From positions 1 through 64,000 of the forward strand of contig NZ_NPEV01000010.1 in assembly GCF_003258835.1 (NCBI RefSeq): a stretch of 64,000 nucleotides of DNA. The letters are read 5' to 3'. The position numbers were made by a program, and so were the translations under genes. Positions 1-11,196 of this stretch are shown one piece after another. The DNA comes from Rhodobium orientis. GTDB taxonomy: Bacteria; Pseudomonadota; Alphaproteobacteria; Rhizobiales; Rhodobiaceae. The notes under the pieces were generated by a model. The model did not search any database and was not told where the DNA came from. It was given only the letters and a program-made list of their open reading frames with translations. Numbering within the stretch: the stretch's first letter is position 1; each line of letters begins with the position of its first letter.

Positions 1-1
1 G

Positions 2-445
2 GCGATGGCCATCGCCGCAGCCATGTCCTTGTCGACAGAGGCATTTGCCCAGCACGCCCGATGCGACGCCCGCGCCCGCGCGGCGGCAAACGACCGCGTT
101 CCGACCGGCGGTAACGTGGTTGGCGGCGCTGCGGCCGGTGCGGTCGGCGGCGCCATTATCGGCGGCATCATCGGCGGCGGACGCGGCGCGGCCCGGGGTG
201 CTGCCATCGGCGGCGGCGCAGGCGCGGTCGGCGGTGCCGGACGCTCGTCGATCCAGTGGGACCGCGTCTATCGCCGGGTCTACAATCGCTGCATGAACCG
301 CGCCGCAGATGTCGGCTATGGCGGCGCCGGCCCGAAGCCGTGGTCGCCGGCCTGGTACGACTACTGCTCGTCCAAGTACCGGACCTTCAACCCGGACACC
401 GGCTACTATTTCTACGCCCCGGGCAGGCAGCGCTTCTGCCGCTGA
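2..445 (+). CDS. BA14K-like glycine-rich secreted protein (5' partial)
   Basis: The reading frame is open to the left edge, so the true start probably lies outside the window. The first ATG is at 5, but the signal peptide that follows is short (hydrophobic Ala/Met run ending in AFAQ), which suggests missing N-terminal residues. After it comes a Gly/Ala-rich stretch (about residues 35-80) resembling a glycine-zipper segment. The Cys/Tyr/Trp-rich C-terminus (WSPAWYDYC, FNPDTGYY, RQRFC) matches the BA14K family of alphaproteobacterial envelope proteins. The family is known for immunoreactivity in Brucella and its biochemical role is uncertain. A terminator follows at 489. Confidence 0.75.
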   Translation, partial: AMAIAAAMSLSTEAFAQHARCDARARAAANDRVPTGGNVVGGAAAGAVGGAIIGGIIGGGRGAARGAAIGGGAGAVGGAGRSSIQWDRVYRRVYNRCMNRAADVGYGGAGPKPWSPAWYDYCSSKYRTFNPDTGYYFYAPGRQRFCR

Positions 446-488
446 CCCGGGCGGTGGGTCTTGAAAGACCCGTTGATGATTTGGAGAA

Positions 489-515
489 ACGCGGGCCCCG
501 GTGCCCGCGTTTTTT
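489..515 (+). terminator. Rho-independent terminator after the BA14K gene
   Basis: The stem ACGCGGGC / GCCCGCGT (489-496 and 503-510) is followed by a T run. On the other strand the stem is followed by TTTC, so it may also stop transcription coming from the convergent rppH gene. Confidence 0.8.
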
Positions 516-530
516 CGTGGGCGAGAAGGC

Positions 531-1037
531 CTACGTCGCCGCCAGGTGCTTGAACGCTGCGACGACCTCGACGTAGACGTCGCGCTTGAACGGCACGATC
601 AGGTCAGGGAGGCGCTCCAGGCGCTCCCAGCGCCAGGTGCTGAATTCCGGCTTGTGGTCGTCGCCCGGATTGTCGACGTCGATTTCCGAGTCCGGACCGG
701 TGAAGCGCATGGCGAACCATTTCTGCTTCTGGCCCCGGTAGCGGCCCTTCCAGGCAACCCCGATCATCTCGTCCGGCAGGTCGTAGGTGAGCCAGCCCTC
801 GGTCTCGCCGATGATCTCGGCGGAGCGGATGCTGGTCTCTTCGAAGAGCTCGCGCTTTGCCGCCTCGGCCGGGTCCTCGTTCTTGTCGATGCCGCCTTGC
901 GGGAATTGCCACCAGTAGCCGGCGCCCTCCGCATCGTCGGGCTCGAACCGGCGCTCGCCGGCCCACACGAGGCCCTCGCCGTTGAACAGCACGACGCCGA
1001 CACAGGGGCGGTAGGGAAGATCGTCCTTGGCGACCAT
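531..1037 (-). CDS. rppH: RNA pyrophosphohydrolase (Nudix)
   Basis: RppH removes pyrophosphate from the 5' end of triphosphorylated RNA and so starts 5'-end-dependent mRNA decay in the cytoplasm. The protein is 168 residues, normal for the family. It begins [18 protein letters not shown] and has a full Nudix box (GGIDKNEDP, then REL.EET). The YWWQFPQGG segment just before the box is typical of RppH/IalA proteins. The ATG at 1037 is preferred over one ten codons upstream because the family starts at this point. It is the most distal gene of the minus-strand housekeeping block and is separated from the next gene by a repeat. Confidence 0.92.
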   Translation of the reverse strand: MVAKDDLPYRPCVGVVLFNGEGLVWAGERRFEPDDAEGAGYWWQFPQGGIDKNEDPAEAAKRELFEETSIRSAEIIGETEGWLTYDLPDEMIGVAWKGRYRGQKQKWFAMRFTGPDSEIDVDNPGDDHKPEFSTWRWERLERLPDLIVPFKRDVYVEVVAAFKHLAAT

Positions 1038-1054
1038 GGCTTCTGATCCTCTAA

Positions 1055-1158
1055 AGCGCTTTCCCAAAAAGTTGACAGACTTTTTGGATAAGAAATCGCG
1101 TCAAAACAAAGACCTAAAGCATGTTGTGTGTTTCAGGAAAAACGCAACATGCTTTAGG
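1055..1158. repeat. Rhizobial-type intergenic repeat, copy 1
   Basis: The right half is a perfect 14-bp inverted repeat: CCTAAAGCATGTTG at 1113-1126 and its complement at 1145-1158. The left half contains TTTTTGGATAAGAAATC at 1081-1097. The reverse complement of that 17-mer recurs exactly in copy 2 (2466-2482). Elements of this kind (AAGCATGTT... with TTATCCAAAAA) are scattered between genes in many Hyphomicrobiales. Confidence 0.7.
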
Positions 1159-1216
1159 CGGGTTCCGGGAACGGGCAGGCAGCGGCGCGGGGCGCCGCAG
1201 GGACGGGGAGAGGCGG

Positions 1217-2401
1217 TCAGCGCTCGCGCCGGCGCACCACTGCGGAGATCGGTACCAGAACCACCCCCCGGCTTTCCAGCGATTTCGCCCATTCCGAAAT
1301 CCGCTCCACCGTCACCGGCAGCGCCGAGGCGACGCCGACGCCGGTGCCGTTGGTTCGCGCAATGGTCTCAAGCTCCAGCAGCCGGGTATCGATGTCGGCC
1401 GCCGCCGGCGAGGCGTCGATCACGACCTCGCTCTTGGCGAACGGCGTGCGGGTGGCGTGGGCGATGCTCTGGGCGAGGCTGCGCGGCGAGGTGCCGTCGT
1501 CGAGATACATCAGGCCGCGCCGGCCGACGTCTTCCATGAAGAACGCCAGCGCCTTCGGGTCGGCGGTGAACCGGGCGCCCATATAGTTGACGACGCCCAC
1601 ATAGTTGGTCAGGCGCGACAGCACCCAGCGCAGCCGGGCGAGGTTTTCCGATGGCGCCAGCGAGGTCAGAAGCGTGTGCGGACCGGGGTCGTTGTCCGGG
1701 AAGTCGAACGGCTCCAGCGGCACCTGCAAGAGAAGCTCGTGGCCGCCGGTGCGGGCCTTCTGCATCCACCGGTCGAGGCTGCCGCCATAGGGCGCGAAGG
1801 CGAGCGTAGTTTCCTTCGGCAGCTTTTTCAGCGCCGCCTGGGTGCCGGTCTGGGACAGCCCGAGGTCGCCGACGATGATGGCGATCTGCGGCGCGTTCTT
1901 CAGGTTCGGCGAAATCGGCGCGGAATAAAGATCGAAGGGCCGGCTGCCGTCGACCGAGCGCCGCGGCAGGGGTCCGTTGCGGCCCTGCTCCATGAGTTTC
2001 GGGATCGGCTGGGTGGAGAGCGCGCCGTCCGGTCCGACCTCGGGTTCCGCGGCGGCGACGTTCTCTCCCGGCGCCTCGATCGCCGTGATCACCGAGCCGT
2101 CGCCCAAAGTCGCGGCATCGCCCGTGTCGTCCGCGGTCCCGTCGCCCGGCGCCGGCGGCTCCTTGGGGATGTCGACCACATCGACGGTGGCGGATGGCGA
2201 TTTGTTGAGGGTCGGTGCGATGTCGACGGTCGCCACCGGCTCGCCGCCATGGGGATCGTCGACCAGCGACAGCCATGCGGTGACCGTCGAGCCGACGATC
2301 AGGAACAGGGCGAAGGCGAGGAGACCGAAGGGGAAGCGGCGCTTCTTGCGGTCCGCTTTGGGTTTTGCGCCCAAGGGTGCGGTCAGGTTATCCGCTGCCA
2401 T
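1217..2401 (-). CDS. Divergent polysaccharide deacetylase family protein (YibQ-like)
   Basis: This is a 394-residue, probably inner-membrane-anchored protein. A cationic N-terminus (KPKADRKKRR) precedes one hydrophobic span at about residues 24-45, followed by an acidic Pro/Ala-rich linker. From about residue 172 there is a NodB-fold domain of the divergent polysaccharide deacetylase family (IAIIVGDLGLSQTGTQ, LAFAPYGG, VGVVNYMGARF). The first Asp of the usual DD pair is Gly here (VGDLG), so hydrolase activity is uncertain. These genes usually follow envC and ctpA in alphaproteobacteria, as here, which suggests an envelope or cell-division role. It is isolated from ctpA by a terminator and flanked by inverted repeats. 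Confidence 0.85.
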   Translation of the reverse strand: MAADNLTAPLGAKPKADRKKRRFPFGLLAFALFLIVGSTVTAWLSLVDDPHGGEPVATVDIAPTLNKSPSATVDVVDIPKEPPAPGDGTADDTGDAATLGDGSVITAIEAPGENVAAAEPEVGPDGALSTQPIPKLMEQGRNGPLPRRSVDGSRPFDLYSAPISPNLKNAPQIAIIVGDLGLSQTGTQAALKKLPKETTLAFAPYGGSLDRWMQKARTGGHELLLQVPLEPFDFPDNDPGPHTLLTSLAPSENLARLRWVLSRLTNYVGVVNYMGARFTADPKALAFFMEDVGRRGLMYLDDGTSPRSLAQSIAHATRTPFAKSEVVIDASPAAADIDTRLLELETIARTNGTGVGVASALPVTVERISEWAKSLESRGVVLVPISAVVRRRER

Positions 2402-2412
2402 GATCGTCCGCC

Positions 2413-2520
2413 GCCTAAAGCATGTTTCGGTTTATTTGAGATGCTCTAGTCCATTGTTTCGAGACGATTTCTTATCCAAAAACTTGGTTAATTTTTTGCC
2501 AAAACGCCCCGAGATATGTC
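2413..2520. repeat. Rhizobial-type intergenic repeat, copy 2
   Basis: It contains CTAAAGCATGTTTCGG near 2414 and GATTTCTTATCCAAAAA at 2466-2482. The second block is the exact reverse complement of part of copy 1. The two copies are in opposite orientation and bracket the deacetylase-family gene. A more diverged relative (GATTTCTTGTCCCGAAAAG) lies near 35373. Confidence 0.7.
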
Positions 2521-2627
2521 TCCCGGAAGCGGGTTGCGGACCAGGACACGCGCGAAACCGAGCGGCAAAAGCACCGGAAAAATCAGATCAAACGTCGCGT
2601 GCTTGAGGCCCGCTGGATACGGATCGG

Positions 2628-2656
2628 GGGAGGCGGCCCGCTCTCGGCCGCCTCCC
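2628..2656 (-). terminator. Hairpin terminator downstream of ctpA
   Basis: A perfect 11-bp stem (GGGAGGCGGCC at 2628-2638, GGCCGCCTCCC at 2646-2656) with a 7-base loop, starting 12 bases past the ctpA stop. There is no T tract, so it may act as a 3'-end stabiliser or a weak terminator. Confidence 0.6.
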
Positions 2657-2668
2657 GGGACCTCTTCG

Positions 2669-4009
2669 TTAGTTCGGGATACCCGCGTTCGGGTCCGGCG
2701 GGAAGGCGCTGTTCTGCTGCAGCCCGCGCAGGAGCTCCAGGGCGTAGGAAAGCTGCGCATCGTCCTTCGGGTCCGGCGGCACATAGGCCTGGGACGCGGC
2801 GACCGCTTCCTTGTCCTCGCCCTCCTCGGAGGTGAGGTGGCCGCGCAGGCCCGCTTCGCCCTTGGTTTCCGTACGGCCCTTCAGCTCGTCCGGAACCTCC
2901 TGCAGGATCTCGATGTCGGGATCGATGCCCTTGGCCTGGATCGAGCGGCCGGCCGGCGTGTAGTAGCGCGCCGTGGTCAGCCGGATGGCGCCGTTGGAGC
3001 CGAGCGGAATGATGGTCTGCACCGAGCCCTTGCCGAACGACCGTGTGCCGAGCACGGTGGCCCGCCGGTGGTCCTGCAGCGCGCCGGCAACGATTTCCGA
3101 GGCCGAGGCCGAGCCGCCATTGATCAGGACGATCACCGGCTTGCCCTTGGCCAGGTCGCCGGAGCGGGCGTTGTAGCGCCGGGTTTCCTCGGCATTGCGG
3201 CCGCGCGTGGAAACGATCTCTCCGCGGTCGAGGAAGCTGTCGGAAACCGCGATCGCCTGGTCCAGGAGCCCGCCCGGATTGTTGCGCAGGTCGATGACGA
3301 AACCCTTCAGCTTGTCTTCGCCCACCTTCTCGGTGATCTCGTCGACCGCCTCGCGCAGGCCGTCGAAGGTCTGCTCGTTGAACTGGGTGATGCGGATGTA
3401 GCCGGTATCGTCGTCCTCGATCCGGTTGCGCACCGAGCGGATGCGGATGATGTCGCGGGTGATGGTGATCTTCAAAGGCTCGCTCGCGCCCTTGCGGATC
3501 ACCGTCAGCGTCAGGTCGGTGTTGACCGGACCGCGCATCTTCTCCACCGCCTGGGCCAGCGTCAGGCCGCGCACCTGTTCACCGTCGAGATGGGTGATCA
3601 GGTCGTTGGCGAGGATGCCGGCCTTGTGGGCCGGGGTGCCGTCGATCGGCGCCACCACCTTGACGACGCCGTCCTCCATGGTGACCTCGATGCCGAGGCC
3701 GCCGAACTCGCCGCGGGTCTGCACCTGCATGTCGCGGAAGGATTTCGGCGACATGTAGCTGGAATGGGGATCGAGCGCCGTCAGCATGCCGTTGATCGCC
3801 GATTCCACCAGCTTGGTGTCCTCGGGAACCTCGACATAGTCGGAGCGCACGCGCTCGAAGACGTCGCCGAAGAGCTGAAGCTGCCGATAGGTGTCGGAGG
3901 CTGCGGCATTAGCGGAACTGCCGAAGACGATCCTCGTCGGCGACAGGGTCACCGCGACTGCAGCGCCGAGCAGCGCACCGACCATCAGGAGAGAGACTTT
4001 ACGAATCAT
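2669..4009 (-). CDS. ctpA: Carboxy-terminal processing protease (S41)
   Basis: A periplasmic serine protease of the CtpA/Prc family that trims C-termini of envelope proteins. The 446-residue product starts MIRKVSLLMVGALLGAA, a signal peptide or anchor. A PDZ domain follows at about residues 80-170 (GEFGGLGIEVTMEDG, APIDGTPAHKAG). The S41 catalytic core has the nucleophile Ser in NGGSASASEIVAGAL and the general-base Lys in RSFGKGSVQT. The C-terminal tail is acidic and low in complexity. Its start overlaps the envC stop by four bases, so the two genes are translationally coupled. A longer frame reaches 4045 but would place 12 charged residues before the signal peptide. Confidence 0.95.
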   Translation of the reverse strand: MIRKVSLLMVGALLGAAVAVTLSPTRIVFGSSANAAASDTYRQLQLFGDVFERVRSDYVEVPEDTKLVESAINGMLTALDPHSSYMSPKSFRDMQVQTRGEFGGLGIEVTMEDGVVKVVAPIDGTPAHKAGILANDLITHLDGEQVRGLTLAQAVEKMRGPVNTDLTLTVIRKGASEPLKITITRDIIRIRSVRNRIEDDDTGYIRITQFNEQTFDGLREAVDEITEKVGEDKLKGFVIDLRNNPGGLLDQAIAVSDSFLDRGEIVSTRGRNAEETRRYNARSGDLAKGKPVIVLINGGSASASEIVAGALQDHRRATVLGTRSFGKGSVQTIIPLGSNGAIRLTTARYYTPAGRSIQAKGIDPDIEILQEVPDELKGRTETKGEAGLRGHLTSEEGEDKEAVAASQAYVPPDPKDDAQLSYALELLRGLQQNSAFPPDPNAGIPN

Positions 4010-5430
4010 CCGTCGACCTTTTGATTTTCCATATCGACCCACCACGGGGCCGAATCGATTGCCTTGCCGTCCTTGCGAAACTCTATGTAGAGGACTGGCT
4101 GGGTTGAACCAATGTCAAGCGTCGCCGCGCTGGCCAGACGCTGTGTCCCCATTACCGCGATCGGCTCGCCGGCCAGAACGAACTGGCCCAGTTCCACGTC
4201 GATCGTTTCCATGCCAGCCAGGAGAATATGATAGCCGTCGCCCGCATTTAGGATCAAGAGTTGACCGTAGCTGCGGAACGGGCCGCCATAGACGACCCAG
4301 CCGTCCACAGGGGCGACGATCCGCGCCCGCGGACGCGTCGAGACCGACACGCCCATGGACTCCCCGCCGATGCCGTCGTCGTCGCCGTAGCGCCTCAGCA
4401 CCGCGCCGCGTGCCGGCAGCGACAGGTGTCCCTTGGTTTTAATGAAGGCAACGGCCGGGGCGAGCCGGTTGGCGCTGGCATCGGCGACCGCCTCCTCGCC
4501 CTTTTCTTCCCGCTCCCTCGCGGCCCTGGCCGCGGCTTCCGCCGCTTCGCGGGCCGACGCGATTTCCTTTTCCAGGCCGGCGACTAGGTCCTTCAGGGAC
4601 GTCGCCTTGGCGGCCAGTTCCTCGGCCTTCTTCTTTTCCGCGGCGAGTGCCTCGTTGCGGGCCCGGAAGCGCGCCTTCTTGTCGGCCAGCAGCACGCCGA
4701 GCCGCGCCCGCTCCTCGGCCAGCCGCCGCGCATCGCCGGCGAGCCGATCGCGCTCCGCCGCCATCTGCCGCTTGAGCGCGGTCAGTTCGGCCAGGTCGCC
4801 GGCCAGCGCCTCGGCTTCCAGGCGAAGTTCGGGCAGCACGCCGCCGAGGAGAATCGCGCTCCTGACGGCCGCAAGTGCGTCTTCCGGCCGCACCGCCAGC
4901 GCCGGCGGCGGCTTCTGGCCGATCCGCTCCAGCGCCGCAAGCACCTCGGCAAGCACCGCCCGGCGCTTGGACAGCGACAGCCGCACCTCGTCCTCGTTGC
5001 CGCCGAGCCGCTCATAGCGCTCCTCGCTTTCGGCGAGCGCCGTCTCGAGGCGGTGGACGCGTTCCGCAGTGCGGATGAGGGCGGCATTGAGGCTTGCCCG
5101 GTCCTGGTCCAGTTCGGCGATCTCGCGCGCGATCGTCTCCTGCCGGTCGCCGGAAATCTCCATGTCGCGGGTCAGCGCGGCCAGTTCCTCCTCGCGCGCG
5201 GTCTTGCGCGCGGCGATCTCGGCAACCGCTTCCGGCGTCGCCTCGTCGGCGGTGACCGCTACCTCTTCCTCGGCCTTTGCCATGGCATCCGGCGCCGCGA
5301 CGAACCCGGCACCGGCGACAAGCGCCAGGCTGAGGAGCCCGATCAGGGAGGTGCGGCCGGCCGGAGCGGACACGGGTGCTGCCAAGTGAGATTCCAATGC
5401 CGTTATGAGACCGTTAAGGTTAGGCGGCAA
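4006..5430 (-). CDS. envC: Murein hydrolase activator EnvC (coiled coil plus LytM domain)
   Basis: A periplasmic factor that activates amidases splitting septal peptidoglycan. A signal sequence (LIGLLSLALVAGAGFVAAPDAMA) is followed by a long Ala/Glu/Arg-rich coiled coil (about residues 70-320) and a C-terminal M23/LytM domain (VSVSTRPRARIVAPVDG, YHILLAGM, VLYIEFR). The zinc-binding HxxxD and HxH residues of active M23 enzymes are replaced, as is normal for EnvC, so it should regulate rather than cut. The start is uncertain: the longest frame begins with TTG at 5430, and a GTG at 5373 would put the signal peptide nearer the N-terminus. It is coupled to ctpA by an ATGA overlap. Confidence 0.9.
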   Translation of the reverse strand: MPPNLNGLITALESHLAAPVSAPAGRTSLIGLLSLALVAGAGFVAAPDAMAKAEEEVAVTADEATPEAVAEIAARKTAREEELAALTRDMEISGDRQETIAREIAELDQDRASLNAALIRTAERVHRLETALAESEERYERLGGNEDEVRLSLSKRRAVLAEVLAALERIGQKPPPALAVRPEDALAAVRSAILLGGVLPELRLEAEALAGDLAELTALKRQMAAERDRLAGDARRLAEERARLGVLLADKKARFRARNEALAAEKKKAEELAAKATSLKDLVAGLEKEIASAREAAEAAARAAREREEKGEEAVADASANRLAPAVAFIKTKGHLSLPARGAVLRRYGDDDGIGGESMGVSVSTRPRARIVAPVDGWVVYGGPFRSYGQLLILNAGDGYHILLAGMETIDVELGQFVLAGEPIAVMGTQRLASAATLDIGSTQPVLYIEFRKDGKAIDSAPWWVDMENQKVDG

Positions 5431-5642
5431 GCCGTTAACGATCCGTCAACCATGCCGCCGAAGATGGGAAAGCCCGTCAGCGGCGGCAAGTGTTCCTTCC
5501 AATCATGGTTATTTCCGGGCCGCGGCCGCCCGATCCCGCCCTCAACGGGGCGGATATCGGCGGCAGGCGACGGAGCCGTCGCCTCTTCCATATCCTCCGG
5601 GCGTCCCGGCGCGAAGGCCGTCGCCGTCCTTTGCGGGATCAC

Positions 5643-6125
5643 TTATTCGCGATGATAGGGGTGGCCGGCCAGAATCGTCGTCGCCCGGTAGAGCTGTTCG
5701 AGGAGGAGCACGCGGGCGATCTGGTGCGGCCAGGTCATCGCCCCGAGCGCGAGCTTGAGCTCGGCGCGGGCAAGCAGCTCCGGCCCGTGGCCGTCCGGTC
5801 CGCCGAGGACGAAGGCGATTTCCGGCGCGCCGCCGTCGCGGGTCGTCGCCAGCCAGTCGGCAAAGGCGCGGCTGGTCATGGTCTTGCCGGTCTCGTCGAG
5901 CGCCACGACCACGGCACCCGGCGAAATGGACCCGGCGAGCGCTGCCGCCTCCTCGGCGGCGCGCTCAGCGGCCGAGCGGGCGCGCGATTCGGCGATTTCC
6001 TGGAGGTCGAAGCGGGTGATGCCGAGGTTGCGGCCGCTCTTTGCCGTGCGCCCGGCATAGCGTTCGACAAGCTGGCTCTCGGCGCCGGCCTTCAGCCGGC
6101 CGACGGCCGCAACGAGAATGCGCAT
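5643..6125 (-). CDS. rlmH: 23S rRNA (pseudouridine-1915-N3)-methyltransferase
   Basis: A SPOUT-class methyltransferase that modifies m3-psi-1915 in helix 69 of 23S rRNA. The 160-residue length is that of the family. The SAM-binding knot shows in FVLGGPDGHG and LGAMTWPHQIARVLLLEQLYRA, and the C-terminus HPYHRE is the typical ending. The ATG at 6125 has a good ribosome site (GAAAGAGGG). It sits downstream of rsfS, the usual alphaproteobacterial order. Confidence 0.97.
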   Translation of the reverse strand: MRILVAAVGRLKAGAESQLVERYAGRTAKSGRNLGITRFDLQEIAESRARSAAERAAEEAAALAGSISPGAVVVALDETGKTMTSRAFADWLATTRDGGAPEIAFVLGGPDGHGPELLARAELKLALGAMTWPHQIARVLLLEQLYRATTILAGHPYHRE

Positions 6126-6266
6126 AATCCCTCTTTCGGCGGAGGAGCCGGAAACCGGCCCTGTCCGCCGCGTATTCGCTCAACGACGTATCGGTCCGCC
6201 CGTCACCTGGTCAGGCGGATCCGTCCGTCGGGCGGTCGATCGCTCTTTTGAGAGCGGTTGCTGCCC

Positions 6267-6680
6267 TTAGACGAAATACCGGTCGTTCGTCGGCACGTCG
6301 GCCGCCCACATCTTTTCCAGATTGTAGAACGCCCGGACTTCGGGGCGGAAGATGTGGATAATGACGTCGCCGGTATCGATCAGGACCCAGTCGCAATGCG
6401 GCAGGCCCTCGACCTTGGCGGTGCCGAAGCCGGCCGTCTTCAGGTCGCGCAGAAGGTGGTCGGCGATCGCCCCCACGTGGCGATGCGACCGCCCGGAGGC
6501 GACGACCATGTGGTCGGCCAGTGCGGACTTTCCGGTGATGTCGATGGGGTTGATGTCCTCGGCCTTGGAGTCTTCCAGGCTCTTGAGAACGGTCTCCAGC
6601 GCTTCCCGCACGGTGTCATGCGTACGGCCAAGCGGCGCTTCGGGCGCGCGAGTCATCGCGGCCTCGCCGTCAAGCATCAT
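6267..6680 (-). CDS. rsfS: Ribosomal silencing factor RsfS
   Basis: RsfS binds ribosomal protein L14 and blocks subunit joining when nutrients are scarce. The product is 137 residues. The family core is clear: DSKAEDINPIDITGKSALADHMVVASG, GAIADHLLRDLK, HCDWVLIDTGDVIIHIF and FRPEVRAFYNLEKMW. The start is ATGATG at 6680/6677, and the first 25 residues are poorly conserved in the family. It lies between nadD and rlmH on the same strand. Confidence 0.96.
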   Translation of the reverse strand: MMLDGEAAMTRAPEAPLGRTHDTVREALETVLKSLEDSKAEDINPIDITGKSALADHMVVASGRSHRHVGAIADHLLRDLKTAGFGTAKVEGLPHCDWVLIDTGDVIIHIFRPEVRAFYNLEKMWAADVPTNDRYFV

Positions 6681-6885
6681 GCTCAGGGATTTTTCCTCTC
6701 GCCATGCGATACCGGTTACGGCACCGGCGGTCTTGCCGGTGCTTCGAGACTGCCTGCAACCATGCCTCAGTCTCGCGTATAAAATAAGCGTTTCGGGGTG
6801 ACGATTTCAAGACGCCATCGATTCCGTAAGAATCCGGGTCTCGCGCGCTCCCGCGGCAAGGGGAAAAGCGTGCCGGCGATTCGCC

Positions 6886-7521
6886 TCACGCGTCCTGCCG
6901 CATCGGCCCGTGCTGGCGCAAGAGGGTGGAGGACAGCGGGTTGAGCGGAGCGTGCAGGAAGGTCCAGGCCGGCGCCGGGCGACACGCGAAATCCCCGGCC
7001 TCTTCCTCGGCGACGCGGGCGTGGCGGTAGACCTCGGCCATCGGCGCGGAAAGCGGCGACAGCGATGCGCCCGGCCGGTCGACGATGGCGATCGGCAGGG
7101 TCTCGACGATCTGGCGCCAGAACTGCCAGCGGTGGAAGCCGGCAAGGTTGTCGGCGCCCATCACCCAGACGAAGCGCACGCCCGGCCGGCGCCGCTTGAG
7201 GAAGGCGATGGTGTCGGCCGAATAGGAAAGGCCCTCGGTCGCCTCGAACGCCGTGACGGTGAAGCGCGGATGGTCGGCGAGCCTGCGCACGGCGGCGACC
7301 CGCGCCTCCAGCGCCTCCAGCTCGCTGTGGTCCTTCAGCGGATTGCCGGGGGTCACCAGCCACCAGATGCGGTGAAGGCCGAGCCGCCTCAGCGCCGTCA
7401 GCGCGACGTGGAAATGGCCGTCATGGGGCGGGTTGAAGGAGCCGCCGAACAGCCCGACCGTCAGTCCGGCATCGCCCGGCGGCACCTGGAAAAGGGAATG
7501 GGCCTCGGCGAGATCGATCAC
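6886..7521 (-). CDS. nadD: Nicotinate-nucleotide adenylyltransferase
   Basis: NadD converts nicotinate mononucleotide and ATP to deamido-NAD in NAD biosynthesis. The 211-residue protein has the nucleotidyltransferase motif GGSFNPPHDGHFHVA near residue 25 and a family-typical WWLVTPGNPLK, followed by FVWVMGADNLAGFHRW. The start appears to be GTG at 7521 (VIDLAEAHSLF). It is 39 bases downstream of proA and probably cotranscribed. Confidence 0.95.
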   Translation of the reverse strand: MIDLAEAHSLFQVPPGDAGLTVGLFGGSFNPPHDGHFHVALTALRRLGLHRIWWLVTPGNPLKDHSELEALEARVAAVRRLADHPRFTVTAFEATEGLSYSADTIAFLKRRRPGVRFVWVMGADNLAGFHRWQFWRQIVETLPIAIVDRPGASLSPLSAPMAEVYRHARVAEEEAGDFACRPAPAWTFLHAPLNPLSSTLLRQHGPMRQDA

Positions 7522-7560
7522 GGGCGGAGCATCACAGGCTGGCCAGCACCGGGCGCGCCG

Positions 7561-8846
7561 TCACGGGCGGACCTGCCCGCTGCCGCGCACGCGGTACTTG
7601 AAGCTGGTGAGCTGTTCGACACCGACCGGCCCGCGGGCATGCATGCGGCCCGTGGCAATGCCGATCTCCGCGCCCATGCCGAATTCGCCGCCATCGGCGA
7701 ACTGGGTCGAGGCGTTGTGCATGACGATCGCCGAATCCACCTCCGCCAGGAACTTTTCCGCCGCCGCTGCATCGTCGGTGACGATGCTCTCTGTATGGCT
7801 GGAGCCGTAGCGGGCGATATGGGCCATCGCTGCGTCGATGCCGCCGACGACCCTTACGGAAATGATCGCGTCGAGATACTCCGCCGACCAGTCGGCCTCG
7901 CTGGCTGCCTCGATGCCATCGACGGCAGAGCACGCTTCCGCGTCGCCGCGCACCGCGCAGCCGGCGGCTTTGAGGTCGGCGACGATGGCGGGGAGGTGGC
8001 TGGCGACGACGGACCGGTCGATGAGCAGGGTTTCGGCCGCCCCGCAGATGCCGGTGCGGCGCATCTTGGCGTTGACGACGATGGCGCGCGCCATGGCAAG
8101 GTCGGCGGCCTCGTGGATATAGACGTGGCAGATGCCTTCCAGATGCGCGAACACCGGCACGCGCGCCTCTTCCTGCACCCGGGCAACGAGGCTCTTGCCG
8201 CCGCGCGGCACGATGACGTCGAGATTGCCGGAGAGCCCCGCAAGCATTTCGCCGACGGCGGCGCGGTCGCGGGTCGGCACGATCTGGATCGCATCCTCCG
8301 GCAGTCCGGCTTCCAGGAGGCCCCGCGTCAGGCAGCCATGGATCGCCCGCGAGGAGGCAAAGGAATCCGATCCGCCGCGCAGGATCACCGCATTGCCGGC
8401 CTTCAGGCACAGCGCCCCGGCATCGGCGGTGACGTTCGGCCGGCTCTCATAGATGACGCCGATGACGCCGAGCGGCGTGCGCACGCGCGCGATGGCAAGG
8501 CCATTCGGCCGCTCCCAGGAGGCGAGCGTGGTGCCGACCGGATCGGCAAGCTCCGCGATCGCCTCGATCCCAGCAGCGATCCCGTCGATGCGCTCCGGCG
8601 TCAGCTTCAGGCGGTCGATGAAGGCGGCGGCCATGCCGTCGGCCTTCGCCCGCGAGACGTCCTCGGCATTGGCGGCGAGCACCTGCGCGGCCGAGCAGCG
8701 GACCATCCGCGCCATGGCGCGCAGCGCCCGGTTCTTCTGCTCGCTCGGGGCGTTGGCCATGATGCGGGAGGCGGCCCGCGCCTTGGCGCCGATCCCGGCC
8801 ATGACGGCGGCAACGTCGTCCGCGGTTTTCGTTACGGTCTCAAGCA

Positions 8847-8850
<4 letters not shown>
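7561..8850 (-). CDS. proA: Gamma-glutamyl phosphate reductase
   Basis: ProA reduces gamma-glutamyl phosphate to glutamate-5-semialdehyde with NADPH, the second step of proline synthesis. The 429-residue length is normal. The aldehyde dehydrogenase fold carries the catalytic Cys region [17 protein letters not shown], the nucleotide-binding [13 protein letters not shown] and [14 protein letters not shown], and the C-terminal [17 protein letters not shown]. The start is GTG at 8850 or ATG at 8847. Both overlap the proB stop, so translation is coupled. Confidence 0.97.
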
Positions 8851-11044
<2,194 letters not shown>

Positions 11045-11196
11045 TCAAAATCCGGGTTTGCTGTGAGGGAAAGGTTTACTCCGGTCGGACGCGACGGGAA
11101 ACCGGTTATCGGCGCGGCGAGAAAGCGGACGGTAGCGGGCGGCGACATGCACGCATTCGCCGCCCCGTCTGTGAGCATTGCCGCCGGCGCCATCGT

